Assembly (NCBI GenBank): GCA_018388625.1
Contig: CP074402.1
Location: forward strand, 3,534,001-3,598,000
Length of the DNA: 64,000 nt
DNA from: Nocardiopsis eucommiae
GTDB taxonomy: Bacteria > Actinomycetota > Actinomycetes > Streptosporangiales > Streptosporangiaceae
Direction: 5' to 3'
In this document: positions 28,175-37,313 of the stretch, one piece after another
How positions within the stretch are numbered: the first letter of the stretch is position 1
Layout of the letters: each line of letters starts with the position of its first letter
Translations under genes and position numbers: made by a program
Notes under the pieces: model-generated
Databases searched by the model: none
The model's input: the letters and a program-made list of their open reading frames with translations, nothing else
What the model was told of the DNA's origin: nothing

Positions 28175-29086
28175 TTACAGGTTGGCCAGGTCGGCGGTGA
28201 GGTCAGCGATCTGGGCGCGCAGCGGGTCCGGGGCCGGGGGTTCGTCCGCGTCCGACTTACCCTCGGGGGTGTCGTCGGTGGCGGCCGGGTTCGGTTCCGG
28301 GGTGGGCTGCTGGCTGAGCTGGTCGGTTAGGTGCTTGACCTGGTCGGAGAGCGCGGCGAGGGTCGACGTGATGGTCTGCCACTCGGGCTCTGGTGCGGGT
28401 TCAGGGTCGCCCTCGGCCGGGGTCGGCTCGGGCTCCGGGACCGGGGTGGGGTCAGGTGTGAGGTCGGCCGGGGCAGGGTCGGGGCCGCTGGGGCCGTCGC
28501 CCGGGTCTGCGGACTTCGCTGCGGCCAGGACCTCGGAGACGATCGCGCGCACCCGCTCCTCGGTCAGACCCGTGTCGGCCGTCTTCACGGCGCCGAGGCT
28601 CGTGGCCTGGTTCATCCCGACGAGACACGGCCCGACCTCGAACAACTTGATCTCGTTGAGCGCGTAGTGGCCGGGCTCGTCGTCGGATTTGCCGTCGACC
28701 CACTCCCCGCCGCCCTGCGGGATCTCGTAACCGAACGAGAACTGGGTGACGCGGCGGCCCTTCAACAGCTTGTACACCTTCGCGGCCTTGGGCTCGTCCA
28801 GGTCCAGTCGGGCCTTGATCCACAGGCCGTCCTCGGTCTCCTTGGCGTCCTCCACCACCCCGATGTGGGCGTCCGGGTCGGACCAGTTGTGCGACCAGAT
28901 CACGGGAAGCGGGTCGCCCTTCAGGGTCCACTCCGCCAACGTCTTCGTGAAGGCGCCGGGGGTGATCTTGTCGCCGCCGGAGTCGAGGTTGTACGCGGCC
29001 ACGATGGCCTCGAACACCCCGGCGTCGGTGCCCTCGTGCTCCCCGGCGGCCTTGATCTGTACCGGCACGCTCTTCGTGCGCATCAT
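28175..29086 (-). CDS. Prohead protease with scaffold-like C-terminal region
   Basis: 303 aa. HK97/U35-type serine protease in residues 1-165: FEAIVAAYNLDSGGDKI, catalytic His in VIWSHNW, Ser in VTQFSFGYE. Residues ~180-303 are a Pro/Glu/Asp-rich linker and a short helix (AALSDQVKHLTDQLSQQ), consistent with a fused scaffold. Matures the prohead. Confidence 0.88.
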   Translation of the reverse strand: MMRTKSVPVQIKAAGEHEGTDAGVFEAIVAAYNLDSGGDKITPGAFTKTLAEWTLKGDPLPVIWSHNWSDPDAHIGVVEDAKETEDGLWIKARLDLDEPKAAKVYKLLKGRRVTQFSFGYEIPQGGGEWVDGKSDDEPGHYALNEIKLFEVGPCLVGMNQATSLGAVKTADTGLTEERVRAIVSEVLAAAKSADPGDGPSGPDPAPADLTPDPTPVPEPEPTPAEGDPEPAPEPEWQTITSTLAALSDQVKHLTDQLSQQPTPEPNPAATDDTPEGKSDADEPPAPDPLRAQIADLTADLANL

Positions 29087-29092
29087 CTGTGG

Positions 29093-31090
29093 TTACTCCT
29101 CATCCGGCGTGTCGCCGGGGTCGTCGTCGGTTTGCGGGGTGCCGGTGATCGAGAGCATGCATTTGCACTTCGCGGACTCGCGGGCAGGCAAGATCGAGTC
29201 ACCGGGCCACCGGGCGCCGTTCGCGAACCGGCTGTCGATCGGCACCGTTGTGCCGTTCAGGCGCGCGTGTGAGGCGCGGGAGTTGCGGGCGGTGGTGCGC
29301 CAGGTCTTCCGCGCGGAGGACCCGAACACACGCCGGGCCTCCTTGACGGAGGAGTATCCGGCGACGTGCAGGGACTGGCGGGCGGCCAGCTCAGCGGCGC
29401 GGGACGCGGCCCACATCGTGAACAGGTGCTTCAACGCCTCGGCCGGGTTCTCCCTGTCGAGGGCTTCGGTCACCTGCTCGCGGGACGTCGCCGTGGCGGC
29501 CTCGGCCTGACCTTGGGCGTTCGCGGCCAACCATCCGGCGGTGTCGGCCGGGTCGTAGTCGCCGGGGTCGGCGCCCATGTCCTCCAGGGCGGCGCGCGCG
29601 GACTGTGCGGCCACTCCGATGTTGAGGGTTTCGAGGAGGAGAGCGAGTTCTGTCTCCCACCGGTCCCAGTTCACGACGTCGGCGGCGTTTTTCGTCAGGA
29701 CCCCGCTGGTCTTCGCGGCGCCCAGCAGACTGCTGAGGGACCGGGCCTGGCGGGCGAAGAACTTCGACAACTCGGCTTCGACGTGCGCCACCGCGTTCTC
29801 GGGCGGGGCGGTCTTGACGTGCAGGGTGCGGGCCTTCGTCCCCGGGGTCAACGCCTTGGCCGGGTCCGGTGGTGGTGCGGAGTCGCGTGGGTTCGCCTGC
29901 CCGCCCTTGATGACGTTCAGCGGGGTGATCAGCTCGTCGCCACCCTCGATCGCGGACAGGTTGTCCAACGCCCGCTGCTCGTTCACCGTCATCCACGGGC
30001 CACCCACCGCAGCGGAAGCACCGGCCGCGCGTTCCTCGAAGGACCCGTTGAGCTTCGACCGGATGTCGAATTCGAGGTAGACGAGGTCCGGGTCCGCGAG
30101 CTCGGGGACGAGTTGGATCTCCAACGACTCATCAATGTCGACCAGCCACGGACCCAACGTGTCCTGGTACAGCTGTTTGTGCTGCTCACGGATGTTGGAG
30201 AACGTGGCGTGGTCGAGGATGCCGACCAGCGGCGGAGGGATGTGGTACGCGGCGGCGACCTCTTCCCGGGTCAGCTTCCGCGCCTCGATGTACTGGGCCG
30301 CGCGCGGGTCCAGCCCGGCGGGGACGTAGGTCATGCCGTCTTCGAGGACGGGCACACCCCCGGCGTCGGCGCCGTCTCCGGTGTACAGGTCACGGAACTC
30401 GCGCTGGAACCGGGTACGGGCCTCGTCCGACCAGTCCCGACCATTCTTCGGTGCGGGCCGCTGGATGAACCCGGAGGTGCGGGCCCCGTTGCGCCACATC
30501 TGCTGTCGGTGCCGGTTCGCCTCGTACTCCTCCAGGAGGATGTTGCGCAGCGCCGCCATCGGGGACGTGCCGTGCCACAGGGAGTCGACCGCGTACCCGT
30601 GCAGGTGGATCATGTCCTCCGCCGGAACCCGGACCGTCCCCGCCACGATGTACTCGCCGGGTTCGATCCACGACCCACCATCGGTGGTGACCCACGGGCG
30701 CGGCACCGGCAGTAGTCCGATGACCCGACCATTCTCGTCACGGATCTTCGCGACGAACGCGGCGTCGTAGATGGCGCGGTCAGCGACGATCCGGAAAAAC
30801 AGCTGGTAGCGGGTTAGCTTCCGGCCGGGCAGCGGTGTGCGGAGGAGCTTCGGGAGCGGGTGGTTGGTGAGGCGGGCCCGGTCGACGTCGGACCGGCGTT
30901 CGTAGGCGTGCAAAGTCAGGGAGGCGATGTTGCGGGCGAGGAACGTGACGACGGTCTGCACCTGCGGTTGGGCCTCGAAGATCTGCCCGTGCTCCACCCA
31001 CGTGTTCCCGAGCTGGATCGCCGGGGGCAGTGTGTACCCGCTGTGTTCCTGGACCTGTTCGAGCTGCCCGCCGGACACGATGTAGGTCAC
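29093..31090 (-). CDS. Portal protein fused to MuF-like head protein
   Basis: 665 aa, much longer than a normal portal (~400-450). Residues 1-400 are an HK97-type portal (FLARNIASLTLHAYER; SPMAALRNILLEEYEANRH; REEVAAAYHIPPPLVGIL). Residues ~450-665 end with the MuF signature: KTWRTTARNSRASHARLNG, then PGDS...ESAKCKCMLSI. Portal subunits form the dodecameric DNA gate; MuF parts sit inside the head. The fusion lies in an intact frame. Confidence 0.88.
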   Translation of the reverse strand: MTYIVSGGQLEQVQEHSGYTLPPAIQLGNTWVEHGQIFEAQPQVQTVVTFLARNIASLTLHAYERRSDVDRARLTNHPLPKLLRTPLPGRKLTRYQLFFRIVADRAIYDAAFVAKIRDENGRVIGLLPVPRPWVTTDGGSWIEPGEYIVAGTVRVPAEDMIHLHGYAVDSLWHGTSPMAALRNILLEEYEANRHRQQMWRNGARTSGFIQRPAPKNGRDWSDEARTRFQREFRDLYTGDGADAGGVPVLEDGMTYVPAGLDPRAAQYIEARKLTREEVAAAYHIPPPLVGILDHATFSNIREQHKQLYQDTLGPWLVDIDESLEIQLVPELADPDLVYLEFDIRSKLNGSFEERAAGASAAVGGPWMTVNEQRALDNLSAIEGGDELITPLNVIKGGQANPRDSAPPPDPAKALTPGTKARTLHVKTAPPENAVAHVEAELSKFFARQARSLSSLLGAAKTSGVLTKNAADVVNWDRWETELALLLETLNIGVAAQSARAALEDMGADPGDYDPADTAGWLAANAQGQAEAATATSREQVTEALDRENPAEALKHLFTMWAASRAAELAARQSLHVAGYSSVKEARRVFGSSARKTWRTTARNSRASHARLNGTTVPIDSRFANGARWPGDSILPARESAKCKCMLSITGTPQTDDDPGDTPDEE

Positions 31091-31296
31091 TGGGGCACCT
31101 GCCAGAACTGGATGGCGGCCCGTTCGAGGACGACCGTGCCGTCACAGTCAACGGGGCCTTCGGGGCCGTGCCGGGTCGCGTTGCGGAGTTCCACGAGGGG
31201 CCCGGCCTTGCGGTAGAGGATGCCTCGGAACGCGGTTCCGTCGTGCAGATTGGCGACCACCTCACGGCGGAGCAGCAGACGTGACCAAGCGAACAT
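31087..31296 (-). CDS. Small protein between terminase and portal
   Basis: 69 aa from ATG 31296 (GGGGAG upstream; ATG 31338 also possible). Beta-rich, LSm-like pattern (VVANLHDGTAFRGILYRKAG, ...GTVVLERAAIQFWQV). Such genes are frequent in this slot in actinophages. Overlaps the portal start by 4 bases. Confidence 0.6.
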   Translation of the reverse strand: MFAWSRLLLRREVVANLHDGTAFRGILYRKAGPLVELRNATRHGPEGPVDCDGTVVLERAAIQFWQVPQ

Positions 31297-31464
31297 CAGC
31301 GATTCACTCCCCTTCTGTTTCGGTCGTTTAGTCGACACGGGATGCGAATGATGTTCGCGTTACTTCGAAACCGCCTGACCGAAGGTGGCCACAGCGTTGA
31401 CCTGAGGGGGAATACTGCAAGAATGAAAGTAGCCCAACACGCTTTCACCAATGGAGATCCCCCT

Positions 31465-31827
31465 TTGAGCACCATGAAGAAGATCAAGACGGCATCCGCT
31501 GGAATGGCAATCGCCGCTTCCGCGCTTCTTGTTGCGGCAACCCCAGCCTCCGCACACACACCATCCCCGGCAAACGTGACGCAATCGTCAATCTGTGACA
31601 CCAGCCGGGTAACCGCAAAGGAAGCAACCAATGTTCGCACCAGCGCTCGACTAAATGCAACAGTGGTCGGCATAGCCCAGAAGGGGCAATCCCTTTGCCA
31701 CACAGGCGGCACAAGCGCTGGGGCACGGTACACCGCGTGCGGAATAACTAGCACCAATTGGTACGAGGTCCAGTTTCAGGGCATCCACAATCGATGGGTG
31801 GCTGCTGCTTGCTTTAACCGGACCTAA
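31465..31827 (+). CDS. Secreted SH3-like protein (prophage moron)
   Basis: 120 aa from TTG 31465 with GGAGA upstream; ATG 31474 is the alternative. Signal peptide: MKKIKTASAGMAIAASALLV then AATPASA-HT cleavage. The mature part resembles a bacterial SH3 fold (EATNVRTSARLNATVVGIA, GTSTNW-type YEVQFQG) with four Cys. It lies on the opposite strand inside the late operon, with visibly lower GC. Its stop overlaps that of the terminase. Likely expressed from the lysogen to alter the cell surface. Confidence 0.75.
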   Translation: MSTMKKIKTASAGMAIAASALLVAATPASAHTPSPANVTQSSICDTSRVTAKEATNVRTSARLNATVVGIAQKGQSLCHTGGTSAGARYTACGITSTNWYEVQFQGIHNRWVAAACFNRT

Positions 31828-33553
31828 GCCACTGTGAGGCCGCGGTTCTCGTAGGCAGACACCACGGCGGCTTCGGTGTCGGCGTTGAGCATCATGGCGT
31901 TGCCCGCCATCGCCGCCGTGGGCACACCATCGATCCGGTGCCCGGCGCTGTTCCGGTTCGGTTTGTCCGGCCGGATCAGGTCCACGTTATAGGAGGCGTG
32001 CCGGACCTCGACGGCGTCGAAGCACCAGGAGGCGACCGGGTTGCCGTGGTGCGCGAACCGGCCAGTCTTGACCAGGCCCATCACCTCGTTCAACCCCGGA
32101 GTCATCCGGTCGAACGTGTTCTTGTACGCCATGACCTCGCCCTCCTCCGGGTCCAACCCGGTCAGCTCCCCGACCTTGTTCAGCACCGGCCACATGGAGA
32201 ACTCGTCGGCGTGGATCGCGCGGATCGCGAAGTCATCGCCGTCCTGGCCGATGTCCTGATAGATCAGGTCGTAGTCGAGCAGCCCGCCGTCGTGGACGGA
32301 CAACCAACCCTCGGCTGCCCACTGGGAAGGCCGGTTGTCGTTGGCCTTGTCCAACCGGACCAACGCTTCCTCGGTGGCCCAGAACCGCCACGTCACATCG
32401 ACGGGTGCGCCGGGTTCCTCCGGTTCGAACAGGAGGCACCAGGCAGTGAGGTCGAACTTCGCGGACAGGTCCAGGCCGCCGTAGGCTGTGCGCCCGAGCA
32501 GCGCGGAGCGCCCTTCGTCGGGTGCGGTCCACAGCTCCCCGCTGACGCCACGTACAGCGGCATGGGCATCCACCGTGTGGCGGCCCGCACCCACTGGTTG
32601 AGCCGGAACTGGCGGAACGCCTTCTCCGCGGTCGGGTCGTTGCGCGCTTCGAGCGCTTCCTCGCGCATGGACTTCAGCGACAGGAAGTCGCCCAACGCGG
32701 GGTTGGCGTGCTTCCAGTGCTTCTCATCCCACGGGTCCGCATCCTGCGGGGTGTTGCGGAGGAACGTGAAGATGTGCGGCGCTCGTGAGGGGTCGTCCTG
32801 GATGCGTTCCATCTCGTTGTGCATGTTCGCCGCGAACGAGTTGGGGTTGTCCCCGGCGGTCGTGGCCGCGACCATCAACGGCTGGGTGCGGGCCTCCGAA
32901 CCCATACCAGTGCGGAGCGCGTCCCACATGGACCGGTTGCGCCACGCCAGGATCTCGTCCGCCGCGACACCGTGAGGGTTCGACCCCAACGCGCCCTGGG
33001 CGTCGGCCGCGATCACCTGGTAGTAGGAGTTCGTGCGCTTGTAGACGAGGCGCTTGTTCGCGTCCTTGACCTGCACCCGCTTCGACAACTTCGGGGACAG
33101 GCGGACCATCTGCGCGGCGACGTCGAACACCAACGCGGCCTGGTCACGGTCGCGCGCCGCACCGTACAGCTCAGCGGACTCCTCCCCGTCAGCGACGAGC
33201 AGGTACAGCATGATCCCTGCCAGGATCTCGGACTTGCCGTTCTTCCGGCCGAGCTCGATCCACGCGATCCGGTACCGGCGCACGTACTCACCGATCTCCG
33301 GGTTCCAGGTCGCCTCACCGAACAGGGGCCGGACGATCTCGTCGCGCTGCCACGAGGTGAGGATGAACGGTTTGCGGGCGTACCGGCCCTTGGTGTGCAC
33401 CAGCACCCGGGCGAAGAAGTCCTCAGCGTGGTCGGCGCGCGGCTCACAGAAGTGGTCGCCGGTCTCCTCGCACGAGTGGCCGCGGTGACTCCACCCGCAC
33501 ACTTGCGGGTCGGAGAACTCGACCATGTCCGCGTCAGCTGAAGAATCCGTCAT
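31824..33553 (-). CDS. Terminase large subunit (frame break)
   Basis: 576 aa after repair. Packages DNA into the head. ATPase: Walker A variant IELGRKNGKSEIL, Walker B VAADEILAW, coupling motif VAATTAGDN. Nuclease half: YGGLDLSAKFDLTAW, HADEFSMWPV, GNPVASWCFDAVEV. One extra G at 32537-32540 joins the halves (VASAG-ELWTAPDEG). ATG 33553 lies within the end of the small-subunit gene. Confidence 0.93.
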
Positions 33554-34017
33554 CGTCGTCGCCCCTCGCTCGACCTTCAGGCCGGCGCGGTCGGAGGGAG
33601 AGAGGCCGAACCGGGAGCCGAACCTGACCATCAGGTCGGCGTAGTCGCGGGCGACCTGCACGGCGGGGTTGCGCACCAGGTTGCCCTTCGCGCCCTGGAC
33701 GAGGAGGCCGTGCTTGTTGACCTCTTCGGATGCGCGGCGGTGGTTGATGACGGCGTCGCAGAACACGGCGAGGGCGTCGACGTCCCATGGGGTGAGGACG
33801 CCGGTCTTCTCCATGTCGGGGGCGAGTTGGTTCCACACGTCGAGTGCGGTTTCGGTGCCGGGGTCGGGGTCGACGCCGAGGGCTACGAGCCATGCGGGGG
33901 TTCGACGGGTTGGGCGGACGGGACGGGTTCGTCGTCGTTGATGCGGTCGTCGCGGTCGCCGTCGAGGCGTTTCTGTGCGGAGGGTTTGCGGGGGCGTCCG
34001 CCGTTGCTCGCGGTCAT
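33534..34017 (-). CDS. Terminase small subunit, P27 family (two frame breaks)
   Basis: 161 aa after repair, ATG 34017. N-terminus SNGGRPRKPSAQKRLDGDRD; one C added at 33896-33900 gives VEPPAWLVALGVDP. The core WDVDALAVFCDAVINHRR and LVRNPAVQVARDYADLM is P27-like. One G added at 33562-33565 gives the acidic end ERGGDDDDGFFS. Recognises the packaging site, which probably lies just upstream. Confidence 0.85.
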
Positions 34018-34346
34018 GGTGGCCACCCCTTTTCCGTGCGGTCCGGGCGTGGCTCCTGTGTTGGCCGTGGGACGACTCAGGGTGCCGTGCAGGGTTGGTT
34101 TCGGGTCGCGTGCCGTTCGCGTCGGAGCGTTGACCTGGCAGGCGCACGCACCGCGCTGACCTGCGACGCAGGGAACAGTTCGGGAGTTTTGTCAGCGACA
34201 ACAGAGAGTCACCCGCGCGCCCGGCATTTGCCCAGGTCACAGCGATTTGGACCCCCTACCCCTTGTGGTGGGGGCCGGTCGGGTAGTGGCTGTGACCTGG
34301 GGTTTCGCGGACCTGGGTGGTGGGGTGTGGCTGGGGTGGGTGACGG
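34018..34346 (-). other. 329-bp gene-free region, candidate packaging (cos/pac) site
   Basis: No credible ORF. Holds a perfect 13-bp inverted repeat, CCCAGGTCACAGC (34231-34243) and GCTGTGACCTGGG (34289-34301), around a C/G-rich spacer. The core TGACCTG recurs at 34131, 34157 and 34293 and inverted at 34233. The location between terminase small subunit and HNH nuclease is where cos sites of HK97-like phages lie. Confidence 0.45.
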
Positions 34347-34877
34347 TTATCCGGTGGTGACTACCTGGTCGATGTGGCCGGGGGTGTACCGGGTGTGCCA
34401 GTCGGTGATGTGGTCGGCCCATGGTGCGGGTCGTTGGGTGTGTGCCCTGTGGGTCAGTGCCTCACGGGTCGCGGTGATCATCACGATGTTCGCTCCGCGT
34501 TGTTTCCACTCGGCTCGCGTCGTGGCTTCGGGCGCACTGTGGATGATCCATGCGGCGCGGGCGTTGTGGTCTCCGTGGAGGAGGCGGTGGATGATGGCGT
34601 CCCGTGCGTCGAACACGAACGGGGTTAGGGCTGGGGGTTGGTCGTGGTCGGCCCGGGTGGGGTTGGCGTTGACCGCGGTGTACAGGGCGTCGAGGTCCAC
34701 GATGAGGTCCCCGGGTCGGGCGTGCTCCCTCACCCAGGTGTTCTTCCCTGCGGTGGGTGGGCCGCATACGAGGGTGAGGCGGTGGGCTTTGCCGGTTCGG
34801 TGTTCGCATCGAGGGCAGCGGATTCGTGGGGTGGGGGTGGTGGTGGGGCATCCGGGTGTGGGGCAGGGATGACGCAC
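34347..34877 (-). CDS. P-loop kinase-like protein with N-terminal zinc ribbon
   Basis: 176 aa from GTG 34877, behind GAGGGGAGG. N-terminal CPTPGCP...RCPRCEH could bind zinc. Walker A-like LTLVCGPPTAGKNTWV has Asn where Thr/Ser is usual. LIVDLDALYTAV looks like Walker B, and RGANIVMITATRE like a lid strand. Similar to phage polynucleotide-kinase-type AAA proteins; the substituted P-loop makes activity uncertain. Confidence 0.65.
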   Translation of the reverse strand: MRHPCPTPGCPTTTPTPRIRCPRCEHRTGKAHRLTLVCGPPTAGKNTWVREHARPGDLIVDLDALYTAVNANPTRADHDQPPALTPFVFDARDAIIHRLLHGDHNARAAWIIHSAPEATTRAEWKQRGANIVMITATREALTHRAHTQRPAPWADHITDWHTRYTPGHIDQVVTTG

Positions 34878-34954
34878 GGGGCCTCCCCTCGGGGTGGGTG
34901 TGAGGCGGTGTCCCTCCCCCCCGGGGCGCGGTGGGGTGCCCGTGGGGTGGGGGT

Positions 34955-35335
34955 CTACCAGGGGCTCCCCGTACCAGCCCCCGGGTTCGTGCCAGCGGTG
35001 TACCGGTTGTGGCAGGGCTCGCATAGACCACGCCCGTACTCCGGGTTGTCCGCGTCCAACCCCATCGCGACGAGGGTCTTGCGGTCTAGCGGATGGTGGT
35101 CCGCCACGGTCGCCTCGGCCTTCCGGCAGATCCGGCAGATCCGGTCACGGGCCAGCACACCGGGGCGGAACCGTTGCCGGTGGCCGCGCCCGTACCCCTG
35201 GGCAGTGGAGTGGCCCCGGCGTTGGCGAAGGTCCCGGTTCGATCGGGTGCGGCACTCGGTGCAGGTGGGTTTCCCCGGGCGAGCTTTCCCCCGACATCCG
35301 GGGGTCTTGCACGGCTGCCGCGGACGGGAACTCAC
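34955..35335 (-). CDS. HNH endonuclease
   Basis: 126 aa from GTG 35335 with GAAGGGAGG upstream. Cys-rich N-terminus (CKTPGCRGKARPGKPTCTEC), then CRICRKAEATVADHHPL with the catalytic His, and RGLCEPCHNRYTA. HNH enzymes beside the terminase assist cos cleavage in HK97-like phages; the candidate packaging site lies 600 bases away. Confidence 0.9.
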   Translation of the reverse strand: MSSRPRQPCKTPGCRGKARPGKPTCTECRTRSNRDLRQRRGHSTAQGYGRGHRQRFRPGVLARDRICRICRKAEATVADHHPLDRKTLVAMGLDADNPEYGRGLCEPCHNRYTAGTNPGAGTGSPW

Positions 35336-35374
35336 TGGCCCTCCCTTCGTCGTGGACACATGCATACTTCTGGC

Positions 35375-36061
35375 ATGGCACTTGAACGAGTTGAACCCAT
35401 CAGCGACCGGATCGAGATTCATCCGCTGCGCTTGTACCGGGAAGACCTTCTGAGGATCTGGGAGATCCTGTCTCAGCTTGGGCAGGTTGAGGCCACGGTG
35501 AACGACAAGTTCAAGATCACCGATCCCAGTGGGTGGGAAGAGCTTGCCCGTTCGACTCGGGAGCCGGTCACGTCCGTGGAGTTCTCCGCGAAGGGGGCCG
35601 AACTCAGCGACCCCAGGATCTCCGTGACCCTCCGCAAGCATCTGTCGAACTACATCCACGTCTACCAGGTAAACAACGAAGCCCGGGGGCTCATGTCCCT
35701 CATCAAGGACGAGCTGCGTGAGCACCGAAAATTCAATCCACCGTTGTGGGTCCGCGCCCTCATCACCTTCGGCCTGGCTGTTCCTATAGCGGTGTTGATG
35801 GGGATCTGGATTCATTCGATGGGAGCAGATGCCTGGGTCAGCGTAGGCATCTATGCCACCGTGGGCTTCTTCGCCGGGGCAGGCTCTTTGATGTCCACGA
35901 CAAAGTCGAAGTTCTTGAACGCGACCTACGCCGAAGCTCCAAAGTTCCGCGAGCGTCTACTCGAAGATGGCGGAGTAAACCTGTTCTGGACTCTCGTCGG
36001 CATTGGCTTCGGAGGGGTCATGGGTTATCTGGTGAACCAGATTCCTCCGTTGTCGGGCTGA
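35375..36061 (+). CDS. Membrane protein, plus-strand accessory gene
   Basis: 228 aa. The N-terminal ~125 residues are cytosolic and charged (REDLLRIWEILSQLGQVEA). Three hydrophobic spans follow: ALITFGLAVPIAVLMGIWI, VSVGIYATVGFFAGAGSL, FWTLVGIGFGGVMGYLV. CATACT lies 7 bases before ATG with no room for a ribosome site, so the mRNA may be leaderless. Lower GC than its neighbours. Possibly expressed from the prophage; superinfection exclusion is one option. Confidence 0.65.
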   Translation: MALERVEPISDRIEIHPLRLYREDLLRIWEILSQLGQVEATVNDKFKITDPSGWEELARSTREPVTSVEFSAKGAELSDPRISVTLRKHLSNYIHVYQVNNEARGLMSLIKDELREHRKFNPPLWVRALITFGLAVPIAVLMGIWIHSMGADAWVSVGIYATVGFFAGAGSLMSTTKSKFLNATYAEAPKFRERLLEDGGVNLFWTLVGIGFGGVMGYLVNQIPPLSG

Positions 36062-36130
36062 CAGGAGCCAGGGACCTCCGGTGAACGTGACCCGGGCGGC
36101 GCGGTCCCCCCGCGCACTATCGTTGCTGGC

Positions 36131-36478
36131 ATGAGCAAGGACCAGAACAGCACCGAAGCGCAGCTCGCCCAAGAGGTCATGCGCCTCAGAGCGGAACTCC
36201 GGGACGCCCGCACCATCCCCGAGCAGATCGCGGAAGCCATCCACGCTGACGAGGTGAAGTGCCAGGAGGCCATCACCGAGGACCCGGTGGACGCCGGACT
36301 CCACGGCCGCCTCGTCGGGCTACAGCGGGCGCGCGACATCGCGATGAACGTTTCGGCCGCTGCGGTTCGGAAGGGCTTCGAACGCAACAAGGCGATCGTG
36401 GATCAGACTCCTCTGCCCGGCGCCAACCTGAGCGTGGACGAGATCGTGGCCGTGGTGCGCGAATCCCGTGGTGAGTAG
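36131..36478 (+). CDS. Coiled-coil hypothetical protein
   Basis: 115 aa (MSKDQNSTEAQLAQEVMRLR), helical, no membrane span. ACTATC lies about 11 bases before the ATG and no Shine-Dalgarno is seen, again hinting at a leaderless transcript. Second of three plus-strand accessory genes. Confidence 0.55.
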   Translation: MSKDQNSTEAQLAQEVMRLRAELRDARTIPEQIAEAIHADEVKCQEAITEDPVDAGLHGRLVGLQRARDIAMNVSAAAVRKGFERNKAIVDQTPLPGANLSVDEIVAVVRESRGE

Positions 36479-36589
36479 CGGCACGGGCTAGGGAGAAGGC
36501 GCCAACACCCTGTTCTGTCCCACCCGGTCTCTACCCTCAGCTGGTGACGCGTGGCCCCCGATGAGCCACGCCCAACCGGAAGGACCGCC

Positions 36590-36868
36590 ATGGCTGAACG
36601 GCCCGAGGCGAAGTGTTTCGACACCAGGCCAGTGCCTCCCCTGGGTTACTGCGCCGAGTGCATCCGAGGAGGATCGTGGGTGCGGGCCGCCGCCCTGTGG
36701 GAAGGGACCGGGTTGTGTGCTCAGGATCTACTTGGCCGGGCGGGGCCGAGTGATGAACTCCGCGAGCACGTGGAGGAAAACCCCAACGAGCAGCGGTCGG
36801 TTCACGTGGTGGTGGATGACCTGTTGCGCCGTGGGCTCCGTCAGGGTGGTGTAACGGCTGCTTACTAG
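36590..36868 (+). CDS. Small CxxC protein
   Basis: 92 aa from ATG 36590 behind GGAAGGACC. YCAECIRGG near residue 21 plus two further Cys suggest a zinc site. No family recognised. Confidence 0.5.
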   Translation: MAERPEAKCFDTRPVPPLGYCAECIRGGSWVRAAALWEGTGLCAQDLLGRAGPSDELREHVEENPNEQRSVHVVVDDLLRRGLRQGGVTAAY

Positions 36869-36912
36869 CAGTGTGGCCGAAGACCGGCCGCCCTGCACAA
36901 CACGGCGGCCGG

Positions 36913-37113
36913 TCAGTCCTCCAACCGCAACACCCAGCCCAGAACCTTCCCCACCACGTGCATGAACAGCAGGAGCGGGATGCATGCAAGGGACGCTGAG
37001 GTCCACATCGCGAAGGGCTCCCATGCCCCAGTGAAGAGCCACACGGCGCCGGTCGGGAGGGCGAGCGTCAGGTATACGGTCAAGGCTGTGTGGACGTGTT
37101 CGCGGAAGGTCAC
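36913..37113 (-). CDS. Small two-span membrane protein
   Basis: 66 aa from GTG 37113, overlapping the upstream stop (GTGA). Spans TALTVYLTLALPTGAVWLF and LACIPLLLFMHVVGKVLGWV. Shares the ending GWVLR-x-x with the next gene, suggesting a tandem duplication. Confidence 0.6.
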   Translation of the reverse strand: MTFREHVHTALTVYLTLALPTGAVWLFTGAWEPFAMWTSASLACIPLLLFMHVVGKVLGWVLRLED

Positions 37114-37313
37114 CGGTTCACCCGCAGCACCCACCCGAAGAACCGGTAAGTCCCGAACCCGACCAGCAGCATCAGCGGGTACACCACGAAGGCGCAGAGC
37201 ACCCCGAATACGAAGTACATCCAGTTGCCGCTGAGCAAAGAGATCGCGGCGAAGAACCCGAACCAGCAGGTGGCCGCGGTGAGGTAGAACTGCGCGTTCT
37301 CGCGACGGCTCAC
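37110..37313 (-). CDS. Small two-span membrane protein, paralogue
   Basis: 67 aa. Two hydrophobic stretches (ATCWFGFFAAISLLSG; VFGVLCAFVVYPLMLLVGF) and the end FFGWVLRVNR, like the neighbour. Overlaps neighbours by 4 bases on both sides. Confidence 0.6.
   Translation of the reverse strand: MSRRENAQFYLTAATCWFGFFAAISLLSGNWMYFVFGVLCAFVVYPLMLLVGFGTYRFFGWVLRVNR

Noticed and set aside
31824..34240. Apparent fusion of terminase small and large subunits in one frame
   Set aside because: The small subunit regains a normal acidic end and stop at 33534 when one G is added at 33562-33565; the large subunit has its own ATG at 33553.
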